64,000 nt of DNA from Chloroflexota bacterium (lineage in GTDB: Bacteria > Chloroflexota > UBA11872 > VXNJ01): NCBI GenBank assembly GCA_009840625.1, contig VXNJ01000001.1:599086-663085 (forward strand), in the 5' to 3' direction. Below the pieces are notes generated by a model, which searched no databases, was not told where the DNA came from, and was given only the letters and a program-made list of their open reading frames with translations. The position numbers and the translations under genes were made by a program. This document shows positions 8,290 to 17,282 of this stretch, piece by piece. The first letter of the stretch is position 1, and each line of letters opens with the position of its first letter.

Positions 8290-8961
8290 CTACACGCCGC
8301 CGTTCCGGGCCGCCGACCGGGCGCGGTTGTGGGCCATACGCAGGGGAAGCGGGATCCGGAATCCGTCCAGGCACCCGATTACCGCATCGACCGCCTGGTC
8401 CAGCGTGATTCGGTGACCGACCGAGACGAATATCGGCTTGACCGCGGCCCGCGAGCGCAGGACCTTGCCCAGCACCTCCGCTCCATCCGTCAGGTCAGAC
8501 CGCGCGAGGGCCTCCTTGTCGGGATCGACGAACCGGCCGCAGAGACGCGACTTGGCGCAGCCGACGGCCGGCAGGTCAAATTCGACGCCGGCATGGCACG
8601 CCAGACCGAAACGGCGAGGGTGGGCGATGCCATGGCCGTCGAGCAGCAGCAGGTCGGGGCGTTCGGCAAGCGCGGTCAGGACCGCGGCCACGGCCGGCAA
8701 TTCGCGGAATGACAGATAGCCGGTTCGATAAGGGAAGTCAATCGCGGCCGCGGCAATTTTGCATTCGATTACCTGCAAATCCGGGCAGGACACCACGCAA
8801 GCCGAACCCCACGCGCGATCGCCATTCGGCTCGAAATGGACGTCAATTCCCGCCACCCGCGCAGGTGATGCGTCCAGCGGTTCGATCCGGACCTGCTGCT
8901 GCAGCCGCTTCTGCAACTCCCTGGCTTGAGTCAGCCGGTCGCGGTCAACGGGTGATGCCAC
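8290..8961 (-). CDS. nfi: Endonuclease V (deoxyinosine 3'-endonuclease)
   Basis: 223 residues; nicks DNA one base 3' of deoxyinosine and other deaminated bases, starting alternative excision repair. Family residues are all visible: GIDVHF (catalytic Asp near 40), YRTGYLSFRELP (Tyr wedge region and Glu near 87) and LLLDGHGIAHPRRFGLACH (Asp near 108). Length matches the family. Its start overlaps the last 17 bases of the upstream MFS transporter gene, and the methyltransferase follows by four bases. Confidence 0.93.
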   Translation of the reverse strand: MASPVDRDRLTQARELQKRLQQQVRIEPLDASPARVAGIDVHFEPNGDRAWGSACVVSCPDLQVIECKIAAAAIDFPYRTGYLSFRELPAVAAVLTALAERPDLLLLDGHGIAHPRRFGLACHAGVEFDLPAVGCAKSRLCGRFVDPDKEALARSDLTDGAEVLGKVLRSRAAVKPIFVSVGHRITLDQAVDAVIGCLDGFRIPLPLRMAHNRARSAARNGGV

Positions 8962-10201
8962 GGCCGGCTACGGTTGCCAGGGTCAGGACGACGATGCCGG
9001 TGAAGGCGATCGCCCCGGTCATAGTCAATACGGTGGGGGCAAAAAGGGCCGCAAAAACGATCGCGTAGAGCGAGGAGACCAGCATTTGCGAAAACCCCAT
9101 CACCGCCGCGGCCAATCCGGCCATGTGGCGGAACGGAGTCAACGCCGCCACCGTGATTACCGGCCTGGCCACCGAGGCACCCATCGTGGTGAAGAACATC
9201 GGAACCACGATGAGGGCCGCCCCGACGAGGGCCGAGCCGGGTTCGCGCACCAGCAACGCCAGGAGGTACATCGTCGAACCGCCGACCGCGGTCAGGATCA
9301 TTCCGCCGAACAACAGCACGGGGCCCGAAACCCTGCCGACCAGAGCCCCGCTAATGGCTCCGCCGGCCATCAAGCCGGCCGAGACGATCCCGAATGCCAA
9401 CCCGTACATCCCGGGAGAGATTCCGATGTCGTCGATCAGCACCAGGGCGGAAGTGGATATGAACGTGAGGTGCCCGGCGAATACGATCGCGACCAACGCG
9501 ACCGGCACGACGTAGGCGCGGGTGGAAAAAAGCGTCCGGTAATTGCGCAGGATTTGAGGCACGTACAGCGCCCTCGGATCGCGTTGCAGATTGGTTTCCG
9601 GGATTTGGCGGATGTATGCCGCAATGAGCACAATACCCATCAGGGTCAGGGTCGCAAATACCCAGCGCCAGCCGACGGTTTCCTGGTAGATGCCGCCGAC
9701 GATCGGCGCAAGCATCGGCGCCAGGGCCATGACCACCGACATGAGCGCAATGATCCGGGTGGCACGCTCCCGCCCGTAGACGTCGATGACCGTGGCGCGA
9801 GCAATCGACATGCCGGCGCCGCTGCCGAACCCCTGCACGATCCGCCCGGCCACCAACATCTCGGCCGAAGCAGAAAACCAGGCCAGAACGCCGCCCAGGA
9901 CGTAAAGCGACATGCCGACCACCAGAGCGGGCCGGCGCCCGAACCGATCCGACGCCGGCCCGAACAACATCGCCGACGTGGCCGACATCAACAGGTACAT
10001 GGTCACCGCCAGCCGAATGGTGGCCGAGTCGGCCTTAAATTCGGCGGTGATGTCCGGGATCGACGGCAGGAACATGTCGATCGAGAGCGGCGCCAGGGCC
10101 GACAGCGCGATGAGGATCGCGGTCGTCAGTCGTGATTCGGCGCGGGCGTCGTGCTTGGCGTCGGGCGGCGCGGCAGCGGCCGCGTTGGCGGGGGGTGGCA
10201 T
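8945..10201 (-). CDS. Bcr/CflA-type MFS drug efflux transporter (copy 1)
   Basis: 418 residues, 12 predicted transmembrane helices. It carries the Bcr/CflA opening LSIDMFLPSIPDITAEF, the MFS motif A GPASDRFGRRPAL between helices 2 and 3, GRIVQGFGSG in helix 4 and APIVGGIYQETVGWRWVF in motif C. The family exports chloramphenicol-, bicyclomycin- or sulfonamide-like compounds by proton antiport; the substrate here is unknown. It is the last of three tandem paralogues on the minus strand and overlaps the endonuclease V start. A weak AGGA lies five bases before ATG 10201. Confidence 0.9.
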   Translation of the reverse strand: MPPPANAAAAAPPDAKHDARAESRLTTAILIALSALAPLSIDMFLPSIPDITAEFKADSATIRLAVTMYLLMSATSAMLFGPASDRFGRRPALVVGMSLYVLGGVLAWFSASAEMLVAGRIVQGFGSGAGMSIARATVIDVYGRERATRIIALMSVVMALAPMLAPIVGGIYQETVGWRWVFATLTLMGIVLIAAYIRQIPETNLQRDPRALYVPQILRNYRTLFSTRAYVVPVALVAIVFAGHLTFISTSALVLIDDIGISPGMYGLAFGIVSAGLMAGGAISGALVGRVSGPVLLFGGMILTAVGGSTMYLLALLVREPGSALVGAALIVVPMFFTTMGASVARPVITVAALTPFRHMAGLAAAVMGFSQMLVSSLYAIVFAALFAPTVLTMTGAIAFTGIVVLTLATVAGRGITR

Positions 10202-10301
10202 CAGGTCCTAGGCGTTGGCGATGGCCGCTGCGTTCGGGCCAAGGCGCTCTGCCAATGATCCCACCGCGCCGGATCTACCCCGCTCTGAATTACGTCGAAC
10301 C

Positions 10302-11549
10302 CTAGCGGATAACCTTGCGTCCGGCCAACAGCACCAGGAGAAAGGCCCCGACCCCCGACACCGCGATCGCACCGGCCATCGTGACTGCCGATGGGGCCAG
10401 CAGCGCCGCGAACGCGATCGCATAAATCGACGAAACGGCCATCATGGAGAACTCCAACACGGCCGCGGCCAGGCCCGACATGTCCCGGAAGGGGGTCAAC
10501 GCGGTGGCGGTGGCGACCGGCCAGGACATCGCCGTGCCCAAAAGCACGAAGAACATCGGCACCACGATAAGGGCGGCCCCCACGATGCCCGTTCCGGGTT
10601 CGATCAGCAGCAGCGCCGCCCCCAGCAGCGCCAGCGAGCCGACGGCGCCGAGTCCGATTCCGGCGACCAAGATCCGGTCTGCGCGGAGCCTGCCTACCAG
10701 CGCTCCGCCGATCGCCCCGCCGGCCATAAGTCCGGATGAGGCGACCCCGAAGGAGACCCCGAAAAGCCCCGCGCCGATCCCGACCTGGTCGATCAAGACC
10801 AGGGCCGAAGTAGAGATGAAGACCAGGTGGCCGGAAAAGGTGAGCGCGAAAAGGGCCACCGGGACCACATAGACCCGGCTGGAGAACAGCTTGCGGTAGT
10901 TGCGGGCCGCCCGCCGCAGCCGCAGCGCATCTTGGTCGGGCCGCAAATTGGTTTCCGGTATCCAGGCCAGATAGGTCGCGATAAGCCCGACCCCCAGAAG
11001 GGTCAGGGTGGCAAATACCCACCGCCAACCCACCGTTTCCTGATAGATGCCGCCCACGATCGGGGCCACCATCGGGGCCAGCGACATCACCACGCCGATG
11101 ATCGCCAGGATGCGGGCCGCGCGGTCCCGGCCATGTACGTCGATGACGGTCGCGGTGGCGATCGCCATGCTCACGCCGCCGCCGAAACCTTGCACGATCC
11201 GCGCCGCCACCAGCATCGGGGCCGAAATCGAAAACCAGGCCAATAAGCTGCCGACGACGTACAGCGTCAACCCCGCGACCAACGCCGGGCGCCGGCCGTA
11301 CCGGTCCGAGACCGGGCCGAAAAGCAGCGCCGAAGTCGCAGAGACCAGGAGGTACCCGGTCACAGTCAGGCGGATGGTGGCCGAATCGGACGCGAATTCG
11401 GCGGTGATGTCCGGGATCGACGGCAGGAACATGTCGATCGAGAGCGGCGCCAACGCTGCCAAGGCGACCAGGATCGCAGTTGTCAGGTGCGATTCGGCGC
11501 GTCCGCGTCGCAATCTACCGCGATCGGACGGGCCGGTGGCGGCCGTCAC
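10302..11549 (-). CDS. Bcr/CflA-type MFS drug efflux transporter (copy 2)
   Basis: 415 residues, paralogue of the flanking copies with the same LSIDMFLPSIPDITAEF start, motif A GPVSDRYGRRPAL and APIVGGIYQETVGWRWVF. Twelve hydrophobic segments are evident. I chose GTG 11549 since GAGGA precedes it by five bases; a TTG at 11561 would add four residues. It lies 30 bases after copy 3 and 100 bases before copy 1, all in the same direction, so a single transcript is likely. The similarity to copy 3 is higher than to copy 1 by eye. Confidence 0.9.
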   Translation of the reverse strand: MTAATGPSDRGRLRRGRAESHLTTAILVALAALAPLSIDMFLPSIPDITAEFASDSATIRLTVTGYLLVSATSALLFGPVSDRYGRRPALVAGLTLYVVGSLLAWFSISAPMLVAARIVQGFGGGVSMAIATATVIDVHGRDRAARILAIIGVVMSLAPMVAPIVGGIYQETVGWRWVFATLTLLGVGLIATYLAWIPETNLRPDQDALRLRRAARNYRKLFSSRVYVVPVALFALTFSGHLVFISTSALVLIDQVGIGAGLFGVSFGVASSGLMAGGAIGGALVGRLRADRILVAGIGLGAVGSLALLGAALLLIEPGTGIVGAALIVVPMFFVLLGTAMSWPVATATALTPFRDMSGLAAAVLEFSMMAVSSIYAIAFAALLAPSAVTMAGAIAVSGVGAFLLVLLAGRKVIR

Positions 11550-11579
11550 CTGATTCCTCAAACCGACGCGGCGATCCGA

Positions 11580-12827
11580 TCAGCGCATGATCTGACGCCC
11601 GGCCAGCAGCACCAGCAGGAACGAACCGACCCCGGTCAAGGCGATGGCCCCGGCCATGGAAAGCGCGGTCGGTTCGAGCAGGGCCGCGAAACCAATCGCG
11701 TAAAGGGAGGAGACCAACATCATCGAGAACCCCAACACCGCTGAGGCCAGTCCGGCCATCTGGCGAAACGGGGTAAGTGCGGCCGCGGTGGCTACCGGGC
11801 GAACGATCGCCGCCCCCATGGCGGTAAAAAACATCGGTACCACCAGCAGCGCGGCCCCGTAGAGCCCCGAACCGGGTTCGATCAGCAGCCAGGCCGCCGC
11901 CAGCAGCGCGAGCGCGGCCGCGGCGGTCATCCCAATGCCGCCGATCATGATCCGCTGGCCGCTCTGGCGGCCGGCCAGCGCGCCGCCGATCGCCCCGCCG
12001 GCCATGAATCCGGAGGAAACGACTCCGAACGCGATTCCGTAAAGTCCCGGACCGATTCCGATCTCGTCAATCAGCACCAGGGCGGAGGTGGAAATGAACA
12101 CCAGGTGCCCGGCAAACGTCACCGCAAACAGGGTTACCGGAATCACATACACGCGCGTCGAGAACAGAGTCCGGTAGTTGCCCAGAATCCGCCGCAGTCG
12201 CAGTGCGTCCGGATCCTTGTGGCGATTGGTTTCCGGAATCCAAAGCAGGTAGACAGATATCAGGGCAACGCCCATGAGGGTGAGCGTTCCGAATACCCAG
12301 CGCCAACCGACAGTCTCCTGGTAAACACCGCCGACTATCGGCGCCAGCATCGGCGCCAGCGACATCACCACGCCCATGATGGCCAGGATCCGCGCCGCCC
12401 GGTCGCGCCCGTAAATGTCGATGACTGTGGCGCTGGCGACCGCCATCCCGACTCCGCCGCCGAACCCCTGCACGATGCGTCCCCCGACCAGCATCGGTGC
12501 CGAAAGGGAAACCCAGCACACGATCCCGCCCAGCACGTAGAGCAGCATGCCGGCGATCAGGGCCGGCCGCCGCCCGAAACGGTCCGAAATCGGTCCAAAT
12601 AACAATGCGGCGCCGGCCGAAACCAGCAGATACATCGTTACCGCCAGGCGGATGGTGGCCGAGTCGGCCGCAAACTCGGCGGTGATATCCGGGATCGACG
12701 GCAGGAACATGTCGATCGAGAGCGGCGCCAGGGCGGCCAGCATGATCAGGATCGCGGTGGTCAGCCATGACTCGGCGCGGGCCGACCGCTTCTCAGGCGG
12801 TCCAGGCAGCGTGGCGGCGGCCTGCAT
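11580..12827 (-). CDS. Bcr/CflA-type MFS drug efflux transporter (copy 3)
   Basis: 415 residues from ATG 12827, which has AGGAG nine bases upstream; a longer reading to 12980 adds non-hydrophobic, atypical sequence. The family landmarks LSIDMFLPSIPDITAEF, GPISDRFGRRPAL, GRIVQGFGGG and GGVYQETVGWRWVF are present, as is FISTSALVLIDEIGIGPG, shared with the other copies. It is first in transcription order of the three tandem efflux genes. The upstream gap holds an inverted repeat that could bind a regulator, but no regulator gene is adjacent. Confidence 0.9.
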   Translation of the reverse strand: MQAAATLPGPPEKRSARAESWLTTAILIMLAALAPLSIDMFLPSIPDITAEFAADSATIRLAVTMYLLVSAGAALLFGPISDRFGRRPALIAGMLLYVLGGIVCWVSLSAPMLVGGRIVQGFGGGVGMAVASATVIDIYGRDRAARILAIMGVVMSLAPMLAPIVGGVYQETVGWRWVFGTLTLMGVALISVYLLWIPETNRHKDPDALRLRRILGNYRTLFSTRVYVIPVTLFAVTFAGHLVFISTSALVLIDEIGIGPGLYGIAFGVVSSGFMAGGAIGGALAGRQSGQRIMIGGIGMTAAAALALLAAAWLLIEPGSGLYGAALLVVPMFFTAMGAAIVRPVATAAALTPFRQMAGLASAVLGFSMMLVSSLYAIGFAALLEPTALSMAGAIALTGVGSFLLVLLAGRQIMR

Positions 12828-13127
12828 CAATAGTTGCTCCTGCCTGGTTTGCAGCGCGTCCGAATTACGCTGTTCGGGCGCTCTCGATCGACTGGGCCAG
12901 CGCGTGACGGCACCCGTGCCGTGCGATGGTTCGGCGCCGATGGCTAACGGGAGGGAAATCGCGCCAGAGGCGACCGTCAATTCTCGCGTCCGCCCGAGGA
13001 TCGCGGGTCGGCCGCGAACGGGAACCGAGCCTCCACTAAGGCATTATTTGATCGAGTGGCTTAAACGGGGCGAGCGCCCGCTCCCTCCCGCCACCGGGTC
13101 GGGCCTACGGATTCAAGGAGGCAGCGA
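12828..13127. other. 300-base divergent intergenic region, MFS copy 3 / nrdR
   Basis: No gene seen. It must hold divergent promoters for the transporter cluster and nrdR. The imperfect palindrome CCGAA-8-TTCGG (12860-12877) lies 33-50 bases upstream of the transporter start and could be an operator. AGGAGG at 13117-13122 is the nrdR ribosome-binding site. I found no match to the NrdR-box consensus (ACACTATATATAGTGT-like), so autoregulation by NrdR is not supported. Confidence 0.4.
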
Positions 13128-13766
13128 GTGTGGTGTCCGCATTGCCAGAGCCTTGATCTGCGGGTGGTCGACAGCCGCCACGCCGATGACGCCACCCGGC
13201 GGCGGCGCGAGTGCGGCAACTGCGGGCGGCGCTTTACGACCTACGAGCGAGTCGAGCGATTCATCTGCCCGACCTGCAGTTCCCCCAATTCGCGGACCAC
13301 GAAACTTGAATTCGAGCGCGGCGTTTCCTGGCGCCGTCGTGAGTGCCTTGCCTGCGGGACTCGTTACGAGACCCGCGAAAGCGCGGTCGCGCGCGACCTG
13401 GTGGTGGTCAAGCGCGACAGCCGCCGCGAACCTTTCCGGCGGGACAAGGTCCTGGCCAGCGTCCGGGTCGCCACCGCCAAATTGCCCGTTTCCAGCGATC
13501 AGATCGAGTCGCTGGTCGACGACCTGATCGCCGAAATCTCGCGCCTGGCCCTGCACGAGATTCCGACCGTCGAAATCGGCGGGATGGTAATGGAACGGTT
13601 GCGACCGCTGTCCGAAATCGCCTACTTGCGATTTGCCAGCGTTTACGAATCGATAACCGATCTCGAATCGATGTCTACCCAGATTTCAAACCTGCGGCAA
13701 GGAATCACGCAACGCGTCGATCCCCGCCAGTTCGTATTGATCCCGACCGAGGATTCAGGCAGCTAG
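13128..13766 (+). CDS. nrdR: NrdR-type repressor with a duplicated zinc ribbon
   Basis: 212 residues, GTG start with AGGAGG five bases upstream. NrdR represses ribonucleotide reductase genes by binding (d)ATP through an ATP cone. Canonical NrdR is about 150 residues with one four-Cys ribbon. Here ribbon 1 (Cys 3, 6, 29, 32; ending GRRFTTYERVE) is followed by a second complete ribbon (Cys 47, 50, 73, 76; ending GTRYETRES), then the ATP cone starting VVVKRDSRREPFRRDKV and ending YLRFASVYESI. The C-terminal 30 residues are an extension. No nrd gene is nearby; it precedes the trp operon leader. Confidence 0.92.
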   Translation: MWCPHCQSLDLRVVDSRHADDATRRRRECGNCGRRFTTYERVERFICPTCSSPNSRTTKLEFERGVSWRRRECLACGTRYETRESAVARDLVVVKRDSRREPFRRDKVLASVRVATAKLPVSSDQIESLVDDLIAEISRLALHEIPTVEIGGMVMERLRPLSEIAYLRFASVYESITDLESMSTQISNLRQGITQRVDPRQFVLIPTEDSGS

Positions 13767-13783
13767 CCGGGTCGCCCCAACCC

Positions 13784-13812
13784 TTGGAGCGGCTGCGATA
13801 ATTTCTGACAAT
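13784..13812 (+). promoter_or_regulatory. Possible trp operon promoter
   Basis: TTGGAG (13784-13789) and GACAAT (13807-13812) are 17 bases apart, upstream of the T-box stem I. The matches to consensus are modest (3/6 and 4/6). The surrounding AT-rich run TTTCTGACAATTTAATTG is unusual locally and fits a promoter. Confidence 0.35.
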
Positions 13813-13860
13813 TTAATTGCGCCCAAAGGCTGTGAACGGGACTAGTAACCTGATCCCGGC

Positions 13861-14156
13861 GCGAGCACAGAGAGTCGGTTAGCGGTGAGATGCCGGCGAC
13901 GTGCCGCCAGGTGAATGGACCCGGGAGCTGCGGCCCGAACTGGGAAATCCCACAGTAGGCGCCGACGGTAGAGGAACTCCGTTAACGGGACTGGGTATCG
14001 ACCCTCAGCGGCGGTAGGCCGCCGCCGAGCGTCCGCACCCGAATCAGAGAGGGTCGGCCAATTCGGGCCGACCAAGCTGGGTGGCACCGCGCGTGGCTGA
14101 TATAGCCATTCGTCCCGGCGGTCAATTCACAAAGCAACCGCCCAGAAGGACTTCAA
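13861..14156 (+). ncRNA. Translational T-box riboswitch (tRNA-Trp) of the trp operon
   Basis: The leader contains the T-box core TGGGTGGCACCGCG at 14078-14091. Stem I is closed by GTCGG (13874-13878) with CCGAC (13962-13966), with AGAGAG just 5'. The specifier loop GTGAATGGACC carries UGG (Trp) at 13916-13918. The core's UGGC would pair with the GCCA end of tRNA-Trp, whose discriminator is usually G. A stem of GGTCGGCC (14052-14059) with GGCCGACC (14066-14073) immediately precedes the core. There is no terminator U-run; instead GTCC (14112-14115) and GGCGGT (14117-14122) can pair with GGAC (14148-14151) and ACCGCC (14137-14142), masking the trpE ribosome-binding site AAGGA. CCC at 14114-14116 is shared with the tRNA-stabilised helix, so the two folds exclude each other. 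Uncharged tRNA-Trp should switch translation on. Confidence 0.9.
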
Positions 14157-15650
14157 ATGGCCACCCCGGTGCAGATGATCGGCACCGCTCCCGCCGTCGA
14201 GGCCGTTATCGGTCACCTTCGCCAGAACCGCGCCGTCCCGGTTTACCGCGAGTTGCTCTCCGACCTGGAGACGCCTGTCTCGGCTTACCTCAAGCTTGCC
14301 GGCGACGGGCCCGCGTTTTTGCTGGAGAGCGCCGAACCGGACGAATCCGTCGGCCGCTACAGCTTCGTTGGGTCGGACCCCTACATGTTGGTGGCGATGC
14401 GCGACGGCACGGCGACGTTTACTTTCGCCGACGGTGGAACCGAAACGGTCGCTTACCGGGACCCGCTGCGGGTCGTCGCTCGTCAACTCGCGAAAATCAA
14501 CGCCGTGTCCCTCCCGGAGCTGCCTGCTTTTCAGGGTGGGGCCATCGGCTACCTGGGTTACGAAGCGGTCGAGAGTTTTGAGCGACTCCCGCACACCCGC
14601 GCCGACGACGTAGGACTGCCAGACGTTCAACTCATGTTTGTCGACACCTTCGTGATGTTCGACAACGTGTCGCGAACCCAGAAGCTGGTGACTCTGGCCC
14701 ACCCGAGCGATGACCCGCAACGCTCCTACCAGGAAGCGCTGAAGCGCCTCGATCAATTGGCCGAGCGGCTAGGCAGCCGGCCGGCCTCGCTGGATCATGG
14801 TTGTGGCGCGGCCGGTCCGGTCGAGACGAACATGTCCAAGGCCGAATTCGCGGCCATGGTTCGCCAGGCCAAGGAATACATCGCCGCCGGAGACATCATC
14901 CAGGTGGTGCTCTCGCAGCGACTCAAGCGGCGATTGGCGGTTCACCCGTTCGCCGTTTACCGTCATTTGCGGCAGTTGAACCCGTCTCCTTATATGTATT
15001 TCCTGCAGCTGCCCGACATGCATGTCTGCGGCGCCTCTCCAGAAATGCTGGTGCGGGTGCGCGGGTCCAGGATGCGGACCGTTCCGGTGGCCGGCAGCCG
15101 CTGGCGCGGCAAAGACCGCGCCAGCGACGACCGGATCGCCGAGGAGCTGTTGGAGGACGAGAAAGAGGTCGCCGAACACGTGATGCTCGTCGATCTGGCG
15201 CGCAACGACCTGGGCCGTGTGGCGGTCGGCGGCAGCGTTTCCGTGACCCGTTTGTTGGAAGTCGACCGGTTCTCGCACGTTATGCACATCGTCTCGCACG
15301 TCGACGGTTCGCTTTCCCCGGCCAAAAGCGGGGTTGACGCGCTGCGGTCCTGCTTTCCGGCCGGAACGCTCTCCGGCGCGCCCAAGATCCGGGCGATGGA
15401 GATCATCGACGAACTTGAACCCACCCGGCGCGGAGTTTACGGCGGGGCGGTGGGGTATTTCGCCTATTCGGGCGACCTGGACACCGCCATCGGCATTCGC
15501 ACGATGGTCGTCCGCGACGGGATCGGGTACGTCCAGGCCGGCGGCGGAATCGTGGCCGATTCGGAAGCCGAATACGAGTTCAACGAGTCGATGAACAAGG
15601 CCGCCGCGCTGCTGGCCGCGATTGACCGCGCGCACGGAGCAAGCAAATGA
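14157..15650 (+). CDS. trpE: Anthranilate synthase component I
   Basis: 497 residues; converts chorismate plus ammonia (from TrpG) to anthranilate, the first committed step to tryptophan. [20 protein letters not shown] includes the Leu-Leu-Glu-Ser feedback-site motif for tryptophan. The catalytic half holds [26 protein letters not shown], the Mg/chorismate region [18 protein letters not shown], and [20 protein letters not shown]. The ATG has AAGGA six bases upstream, inside the T-box sequestrator hairpin. It overlaps trpG by four bases (ATGA), giving 1:1 coupled translation. Confidence 0.97.
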   Translation: MATPVQMIGTAPAVEAVIGHLRQNRAVPVYRELLSDLETPVSAYLKLAGDGPAFLLESAEPDESVGRYSFVGSDPYMLVAMRDGTATFTFADGGTETVAYRDPLRVVARQLAKINAVSLPELPAFQGGAIGYLGYEAVESFERLPHTRADDVGLPDVQLMFVDTFVMFDNVSRTQKLVTLAHPSDDPQRSYQEALKRLDQLAERLGSRPASLDHGCGAAGPVETNMSKAEFAAMVRQAKEYIAAGDIIQVVLSQRLKRRLAVHPFAVYRHLRQLNPSPYMYFLQLPDMHVCGASPEMLVRVRGSRMRTVPVAGSRWRGKDRASDDRIAEELLEDEKEVAEHVMLVDLARNDLGRVAVGGSVSVTRLLEVDRFSHVMHIVSHVDGSLSPAKSGVDALRSCFPAGTLSGAPKIRAMEIIDELEPTRRGVYGGAVGYFAYSGDLDTAIGIRTMVVRDGIGYVQAGGGIVADSEAEYEFNESMNKAAALLAAIDRAHGASK

Positions 15651-16231
15651 TCCTGATGATCGACAACTACGATTCCTTCACCTACAACCTCGTCCAGTAC
15701 CTCTACGAGCTCGGATGCGAGGTCGAGGTCTACCGCAACGACGCGATCGACACCGCCACGGTCAGAAAACTCGGGCCGGAGGCGGTCGTGGTCTCACCCG
15801 GACCCTGCACCCCGCATGAAGCCGGAGTTTCCATGGAGCTGATCGAAGAAGTCTCTCGTGACCTGCCAACCCTGGGGGTTTGCCTGGGGCATCAGTGCAT
15901 CGGCGAGGTGTTCGGTGGGCGGGTCATTCGCGCGCCGTCGCTTATGCACGGAAAGACTTCGATGATCGAACACGACGGCGCGGGCGAGTTCAAGGATTTG
16001 CCGCAACCATTCCAGGCCACCCGCTACCACTCCCTGATCGTCGAGCGCGAATCGCTGCCCGATTCGCTGCAGATTTCGGCGCAGACCGATGACGGGATAA
16101 TCATGGGGCTCCGCCACCGGAGCCGGCCCGTGCATGGGGTGCAGTTTCACCCCGAGTCGATCCTCACCCCGCAGGGGCACGACATTCTGCGCAACTTTCT
16201 AGAGCTCTATCGGATCGGGCCGCGCGCATGA
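15647..16231 (+). CDS. trpG: Anthranilate synthase component II, glutamine amidotransferase
   Basis: 194 residues; class I glutamine amidotransferase that feeds ammonia to Trp[16 protein letters not shown] is the family start, [11 protein letters not shown] the oxyanion-side loop, [15 protein letters not shown] carries the nucleophile Cys near 79, and [10 protein letters not shown] the catalytic His and Glu. It may also serve aminodeoxychorismate synthase (PabA), as such subunits often do, but its place between trpE and trpD supports the trp role. Four-base overlaps at both ends. Confidence 0.96.
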   Translation: MILMIDNYDSFTYNLVQYLYELGCEVEVYRNDAIDTATVRKLGPEAVVVSPGPCTPHEAGVSMELIEEVSRDLPTLGVCLGHQCIGEVFGGRVIRAPSLMHGKTSMIEHDGAGEFKDLPQPFQATRYHSLIVERESLPDSLQISAQTDDGIIMGLRHRSRPVHGVQFHPESILTPQGHDILRNFLELYRIGPRA

Positions 16232-17241
16232 TCGCCCAAATGCTGGCCAAGGTCTACCAGGGCCAAGACCTGACCGCCGATGAGGCCGAATCGGTCATGG
16301 ATCAGATCATGTCCGGTGAATTCGAACCGGCGCAGTTCGGCGCGTTCGTCGCCTGCCTGGGAATGAAGGGCGAGACCGCCGACGAAGTGGCCGGACTGGC
16401 CCGCGCCATGCGGCGGGCGGCGCTGGCGCTCGAGGTCGCCGGCGAGGATCACATCGATACCTGCGGTACCGGCGGAGACGGCAAGAACACGTTCAACGTA
16501 TCCACCGCCGCGGCGTTGATCGCCGCGGCCGCCGGCGCGGTAGTCGCCAAGCACGGCAACCGCGCCGCCTCCTCGCGATCGGGTTCGGCCGACGTCCTCG
16601 AAGCCCTCGGTGCCCGGATCGACCTGACGCCGCGACAGGTCGGCGATTGCATAAGCCGGGTCGGGATCGGGTTCCTTTTCGCCCAATCGTTTCATCCGGC
16701 AATGCGCCACGCGGGCCCGCTGCGGGCGCAGATCGGGATCCCGACGGTTTTCAACATCCTCGGGCCGCTGACCAACCCGGCCGGCGCGCGGCGCCAGCTG
16801 CTGGGCGTCGCCCGGCCCGAGTTGCTGGATCTGGTTGCCGGGGCGCTGGCCCGACTGGGAACCCGCCGGGCGCTGGTAGTGCACGGGCTGGAAGGCCTGG
16901 ACGAGATTTCCATCGCCGGCCCGACGCGGGTGTTTTCGGTTCGGGGCGAGCGCATCGAACAGTTCCAAGTCAGACCGTCTGATTTCGACCTCAAAGAACG
17001 ACCGCTGGCAGAAGTCGCCGGCGGCGACCCGGTTGAAAACGCGGAGATCATCCGCGCGGTCTTTGCCGGCGAGTCCGGACCGCCGCGGGACTTCATGCTG
17101 CTCAACGCCGCGGCGGCGCTGCTGGTGGCCGGCAGGGCCAACGAACTTGGGGACGGTGTCGCGCTGGCCAGGGCAACCCTCGATTCGGGCGACGCCCGCC
17201 GCAAGCTGGCCGATTTCACGGCTGCAACCCATGCGGTCTGA
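16228..17241 (+). CDS. trpD: Anthranilate phosphoribosyltransferase
   Basis: 337 residues; joins anthranilate to PRPP to give phosphoribosylanthranilate. The PRPP loop [17 protein letters not shown] and the downstream [20 protein letters not shown] are exact family features; [11 protein letters not shown] and [13 protein letters not shown] complete the active-site set. Length is standard. Overlaps trpG by four bases; the next gene follows after 41 bases, the only real gap within the operon. Confidence 0.97.
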   Translation: MIAQMLAKVYQGQDLTADEAESVMDQIMSGEFEPAQFGAFVACLGMKGETADEVAGLARAMRRAALALEVAGEDHIDTCGTGGDGKNTFNVSTAAALIAAAAGAVVAKHGNRAASSRSGSADVLEALGARIDLTPRQVGDCISRVGIGFLFAQSFHPAMRHAGPLRAQIGIPTVFNILGPLTNPAGARRQLLGVARPELLDLVAGALARLGTRRALVVHGLEGLDEISIAGPTRVFSVRGERIEQFQVRPSDFDLKERPLAEVAGGDPVENAEIIRAVFAGESGPPRDFMLLNAAAALLVAGRANELGDGVALARATLDSGDARRKLADFTAATHAV

Positions 17242-17282
17242 GCCAATACCGCGCGACAAATAACCGGATCAAATCCCAAACC

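Noticed and set aside
10201..11028. A 275-residue frame inside the second efflux gene
   Set aside because: Shadow frame, composition dominated by Arg/Gly, no family motifs.
13842..14087. An 81-residue minus-strand frame in the trpE leader
   Set aside because: The region is a structured T-box RNA on the plus strand; the frame has no ribosome-binding site or homology pattern.
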